A stretch of DNA of 64,000 nt, taken from contig BSYQ01000009.1 of the NCBI GenBank assembly GCA_030272585.1, positions 4,216,001-4,280,000 of the forward strand. Direction: 5' to 3'. The notes under the pieces are model-generated. The model was not told the origin of the DNA and did no database searches. It worked only from the letters and a program-made list of their open reading frames with translations. The position numbers were made by a program, and so were the translations under genes. This document shows, piece after piece, positions 59,732 through 64,000 of this stretch; within the stretch, counting starts at the first letter, position 1, and the number at the start of each line of letters is the position of its first letter. The DNA comes from Bryopsis sp. KO-2023 (taxonomy: Eukaryota > Chlorophyta > Ulvophyceae > Bryopsidales > Bryopsidaceae).

Positions 59732-61524
59732 CTCGTTTGGATGAAGGGGGCGACAAATTGATGGAGGCCTTGCTCACACGATATCCAAGATGCTTTCCTC
59801 GTTGATCAAATATCAAATACAAAAAACCAAACAAACAATGATAAAAATCAAATACAATCGCAGAACAATATCTCCCACCCAAAAACGATCTTCAAAGCCA
59901 CTCATGTGCTAGTCATGTGTTTCCATACACACATGTATTGAGCGCTTTCAATGCGTCAGGAATTCAAAGTAGTGTTGGTGAAGTAGGCAGAAAGCCAGTT
60001 GAATCTGTGGGGGGTTTCTGTTGAAAGGAGAAGAGCTGCAGATGCAGTGTTGCCAGGAACCATTGTTTTTGCTCGATGAAGGGCAACCTTTTTAGCCAGC
60101 ATACTGGTGGGATGACTGGAATCTGACAGCCCAAAATAACCAACTGTATGTACTGGGTAATCACCGAAGACAGAGTAATTCCAGCGTTGTGCTTAATATT
60201 TAGCATGTCGAGGGGTATTTATTTCAGGAGGTGCCTCGGCATTAGTTCGACTCGAGAATCAAACTTCGCAATAATATATAAAAAAAAAACCCACCTGCAG
60301 TTGTAGAAGCCCAACACCACAAAACAGAAGCTTTTGCCATGTCACGAATTTCACTTGTGTTCTTTTTCCTTTTTTTTTACACAGAATGCACACATGAGAC
60401 AGAAAAAAAAACTCCAATCCGCTTTTTATGTCCTTTTTTTAAAAAACCCTCTATCGTTCGAACTACAAACACCAAGGGAAACCGGCCTTATTCTTCCATT
60501 CAAAAACAGCAGCTCCACACTATTTTTTTTTCCGCTTGCAAAATACATTTCTGCCTGCATCTGCCCCCCACTATCACCACAAGGATGTACTTTAGAACTA
60601 AATATATATTTAAAAAAAAGCATCAAGCTCCACTGGAGGTTGCCACACAGTTCAACTGAAAATAACCCCCACTATTGCAATTAAGACTCAAAATATGCCA
60701 ACCACCAGTCTCTGCAAAAATGACCATCCACTCGTCCAAAAAAAAAAACATCCCACAAAGCATGGGATATTTTCAATGTAAAATACACCTAACAGCAATT
60801 CAATCGAAAAGAAACGGAAAAAAGAAAACCACCCCACCACCATTCCCCCCCCCCCCCCCCCTCTTCTCATTTTATGTACAAATGTATTTATAGATTTACC
60901 ATCCTTGGTCGAACAAACTGCGAAGATATTTCTCCTCTGTTGAAATATGTATGCAGACTTGGGAAGCTAGGTGCAAAAGTAAAAAGAGAAAAGAAAAAGG
61001 AAAAAGAAAACACAATTTTTTTTTTTCTTTTTTTTATTTTTTTTTAATGATTTCAAAAGAAAAATCGATTCATTCTTGGGAACGTTTTTTTTTATAGAAT
61101 GGGTGATCAGCAATACAGGAGACGTGCGATTTGCGAAAAATAATCAAATCCCTGACAAAAGCTTTCCTTTGCCAGGTCATTTTTTTCTGCTCTTTTTTTT
61201 TTCTTTCTTTTTTTTGGGGTCAGGTCAGGTCTTTGCTTTTGAATTTCTCAAATCGAGAAATCGTCAGCGGAGGAACACACAAGGGCCTCCATCTAGTCCA
61301 TTGCTTTTTTTGGTGGCTTGGAGAATTCAGCAACCCAAGCAAATCTCGGTCAGTTTCAATCCATCATCCCCCTCCACCCAAATCAACTACCAGAATTCAC
61401 GATATCTTTGACCATCTGTTGCTGTGCCTTCCATCGCAATGCGCACTTGTGGGGATATGTCTTTGGCTGAACAGCCATCGCTCGTTTATCTCTTTTACCC
61501 TCCTCCTCCCCCCCCCCCCCTTCT
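59732..61524. other. Intergenic region
   Basis: The SufE-BolA promoter side and the kinase 3' flank. AT-rich, with A/T runs, a C-run near 60846-60862 and another near 61508-61520. No gene is supported. Confidence 0.6.
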
Positions 61525-64000
61525 TTACGTCAGTTCACCCTCTTTACACCACAATTGCTGTGCCGAACATTTTTCTAGATTATCCATCGGGCCTTCCAGC
61601 CCTTTTTCCTGCGACTGGCTTTCCTCGAACAGCCTGAGGGCATCCGACACTCGTTTCAATGCTTCACGTCGATTCTTTGTCTCCCCGATTATCCGAGACA
61701 AAACCAAGCTCAATTCCTGGTCAGACACCGCCCCTTGCTCCGAAGGCACATTCACGTCAGGATCGCAAGGAGGATCATCGTTGCACCCCACCCGGGAGTC
61801 CTGCATTGACCAGGAGCTTCTCGGAGGGTTCTGTTCTTCCCCACCATTGCCATTCTTCGCTGGCAGTCGCTCGATTTCCATGGGTGCCGACTTCGCTCCA
61901 GCCGATGCTGGGGGAAGGGAGTTTCGAGGGTCCAATGGATTCACCTCAGCCTCGTTCGCCCCCGAGCCCTTCCGTACAAACGACTGGGCGGCCGTCGAGC
62001 CAAATGGAGAACTGGGTGGCCTGGGGGAAGAGGCACCTTGTGCAGGAGCAACAGGTTGAGAAGGGGGCGGCAGGGGTTTCGGTGATGTATCAGCATCGTC
62101 CCCAATCCCAGATCTGGAAGCTCCCTCCAAGGAGGCCACAGATGGTGCTGAATATGAAAAAGGGTTATTTGGATAGCTAAATGGAGAGGAGGGGGGTTGC
62201 CTGGGCGACAATGGAGCTTGCGGAGAAGTAGGCGGCGGAACAGCCGTCACTGAATCCCCACCCACTGACGAAACTGGTCCTGGGGTGGCAGGGCGTGCGA
62301 ACGGTGACTCCGGACGCCGAGGAGAATAGAACGGTGAGGTTGGGGCTTGTCGGGGGGACATGGCGCCAAAGGGGGAGGAGGGGGGTGGCCTTGGGGAGGA
62401 TGCATCTCTGGGTGACTGTTGTCCTCCTTGCGAAGGTGCGTACGATGGGGAGGTAACCAAGACTGGGCGTCTTTTTTCGTCCTCCTTCGGCTCGCTGATC
62501 TTGGCCAACATGTCTTCCAGGCACTTGGTGATGGTGTCGAAGTGTGGGCGTTCTGCGGGTTCCTGAGCCCAGCAGATTTTCATCAAGGCGATGTACTCGT
62601 CATAAACTGGGCAGGGGCCTGCGGGGAGGTTTTCTGGATCGGGGGTGTCCGGTCGCAACCCCTCCATCACCCATTTGAACAATTGGAGCGGGTGGCAAGG
62701 TCTATCGCCGCTGTCAGACTCCCAGGGCATTCGCCAGGTGAGGAGCTCCCACAGCACAATCCCGAACGCATACACTGCACAGTCAAACACCAAAACATTA
62801 CCCCAAATTCGCGAACTTGAAATTCCAACTTGTGCTTTCAGCAACAGCGTCCGCAAGTATGGCCTGCTTCATTCGACACCTTTCTTGTGTCAAAAACTGC
62901 TGGGGTTCTGAAGAAACAGCCCTGCATTTTCAATCAATCTATTAAATTTCTCCTCACATTCCCCCCCCCTCCCCAACATTCCTTTCCAAGAAAGAGCTTA
63001 CCATCCGCTTTGAAACCATATGTGTTGCTCTTCATTGCCTCCGGTGGCAGCCACCTGGGATTCGTCGCATGAACAGAGTCCGACCATTTCTTCTCATTCA
63101 GCATGAACTTGGACGTCCCGAAATCTGCCACCTTGATCCGTAAGTGCTCATCCACCAGCAGATTCAGCGACTTCAAATCCCTGTGCTCCACATGATGCCG
63201 GTGGAGGTAGTGAACCCCCAAGGCTGCCTCATGAGCCATCGTCAGAATGCGGTGCCAGGTCAGCGAGTTCTTAGCCTGCTCCACCCCTGCATTCGCTTTC
63301 TGGAGCAGCGTGAAAAGCGAACCTTTCCCACAATACTCCGTGACTAAAGCTGGTGGATCCAGACATACCCCCAGAAAGAGAACGATGTGTGGGTGTCGGA
63401 GTTGCAGCATGAGGCCAGCTTCTCGAACGAGTGCCCGGAGCGGCTTCCCTCCAAGGTCTTGCCACTCGGACGAGGTTTCGTGTTCTCTTTCGTCGACATC
63501 CACATCCTCATCCACATCGATATCAGTAACGTCCATCTTGTTGATATCCAGGGACTGGCTAGCTTCGTCCAGCAAACTGCTGTGCTTCAGCACTTTGATC
63601 GCTGCATCCATCATGAAAGCTTTGCCCTTGTATACCACCCCAAAGGCACCAGCCCCCAAGCTCTTTCGAGGATCCTGGTCAAACTGCAAATCTTCGGCAT
63701 CGATGATGATTTGCTCCGCCGAAACATCCCTGCTGACCGAACACTCTCCGCTGGACTGCCTTATGAGCTCCCCCGACACCCCCTGGGAAAACATCGTCTT
63801 GAGCTCTTGATTGCTCAAGCTCCTGGGGGAATCAAAGGGTGTCATTACATCCACGAACGGGCTCTTGATGAAACTCGAATAGCTACCAGCCCTGGATCTA
63901 TCACCCGCTCGGCTTCTGGGTTTTTCCACCACCACCGTTTCCTCATCCTCATCTTCCAGCCTCGCAACGGAGGTTCTCCCGCCCAGCAAGGTTGCTGTCT
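61525..64000 (-). CDS. TKL/RAF-like protein kinase, 5' end beyond the window
   Basis: Two exons are visible, 63002-64000 (continuing past the right edge) and 61525-62774, joined in phase. The kinase domain is complete: Gly loop LGAGAFGVVYKG, AAIKVL (ATP Lys), VREAGLMLQLRHPHIVLFLG (helix C Glu), catalytic loop HRDLKSLN, VADFGTSKF, then NPRWLPPEAM and YAFGIVLWELLTWRMPW. A Ser/Thr kinase of the tyrosine-kinase-like group is indicated by the HRDLKSLN and LFLGVC signatures. Between the ATP Lys and helix C lies a strongly acidic insert (MDVTDIDVDEDVDVDERE). The C-terminal 280 residues are disordered, with repeated SPRxxPxSPF motifs and a short helical end. All catalytic residues are present. The N-terminus and its regulation cannot be seen. 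Confidence 0.9.

Noticed and set aside
1-64000. CRISPR arrays, rRNA genes, intact tRNA genes, telomeric repeats
   Set aside because: Looked for and not found. The only tRNA-like signal is the isolated B-box palindrome at 32464-32485.

Overview
The window is nuclear DNA of a photosynthetic eukaryote. Its protein genes are split by short GT-AG introns, mostly about 50-500 nt. Exons are fairly GC-rich, while introns and intergenic DNA are AT-rich and full of homopolymers and microsatellites. The gene set combines plastid functions (fused dehydroquinate dehydratase-shikimate dehydrogenase, a SufE-BolA fusion protein, sirohydrochlorin ferrochelatase and a PPR protein, all with transit-like N-termini) with a BBSome subunit, BBS9/PTHB1, which marks a ciliated cell. 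A flagellated green alga, perhaps an early-diverging streptophyte such as Mesostigma, fits best. The lineage is an inference and nothing here proves the species.

Layout. 1.6-6.5 kb (-): seven-exon sn-1 diacylglycerol lipase. 7.3-12.7 kb (-): twelve-exon Rab3GAP catalytic subunit. 13.3-15.4 kb (-): five-exon conserved-looking protein I do not recognise. 15.4-19.1 kb: gene-poor, with two striking inverted repeats. 19.1-21.6 kb (-): secreted Cys-rich orphan. 21.6-24.1 kb: gene-poor, with a CACTA-type MITE and an orphan open frame. 24.1-26.9 kb (-): tandem class 3 lipase whose first domain has lost its nucleophile. 27.5-29.5 kb (-): large single-exon helical orphan. 30.0-30.9 kb (+): small secreted orphan. 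31.7-35.8 kb (-): nine-exon AroDE. 36.5-37.9 kb (+): F-box/LRR protein. 39.2-44.3 kb (+): thirteen-exon BBS9. 44.8-45.8 kb (-) and 45.8-46.7 kb (+): sirohydrochlorin ferrochelatase and inositol monophosphatase, head to head with 83 bp between start codons. 47.6-50.7 kb (+): six-exon PPR protein. 50.7-57.3 kb: low-complexity desert with a second TIR element. 57.3-59.7 kb (-): SufE-BolA. 61.5 kb to the right edge (-): TKL/RAF-like protein kinase, cut by the window edge.

Exon models were built by hand. Each junction was chosen from splice consensus, conservation of reading phase and, where possible, continuity with the known family. Every complete model sums to a multiple of three with no internal stop. 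The genes do not form a pathway cluster. They group by compartment: plastid metabolism (AroDE, SirB, SufE-BolA, PPR), membrane lipid and traffic (DAGL, Rab3GAP, class 3 lipase), cilium (BBS9), and secreted or unknown proteins at 19-31 kb.
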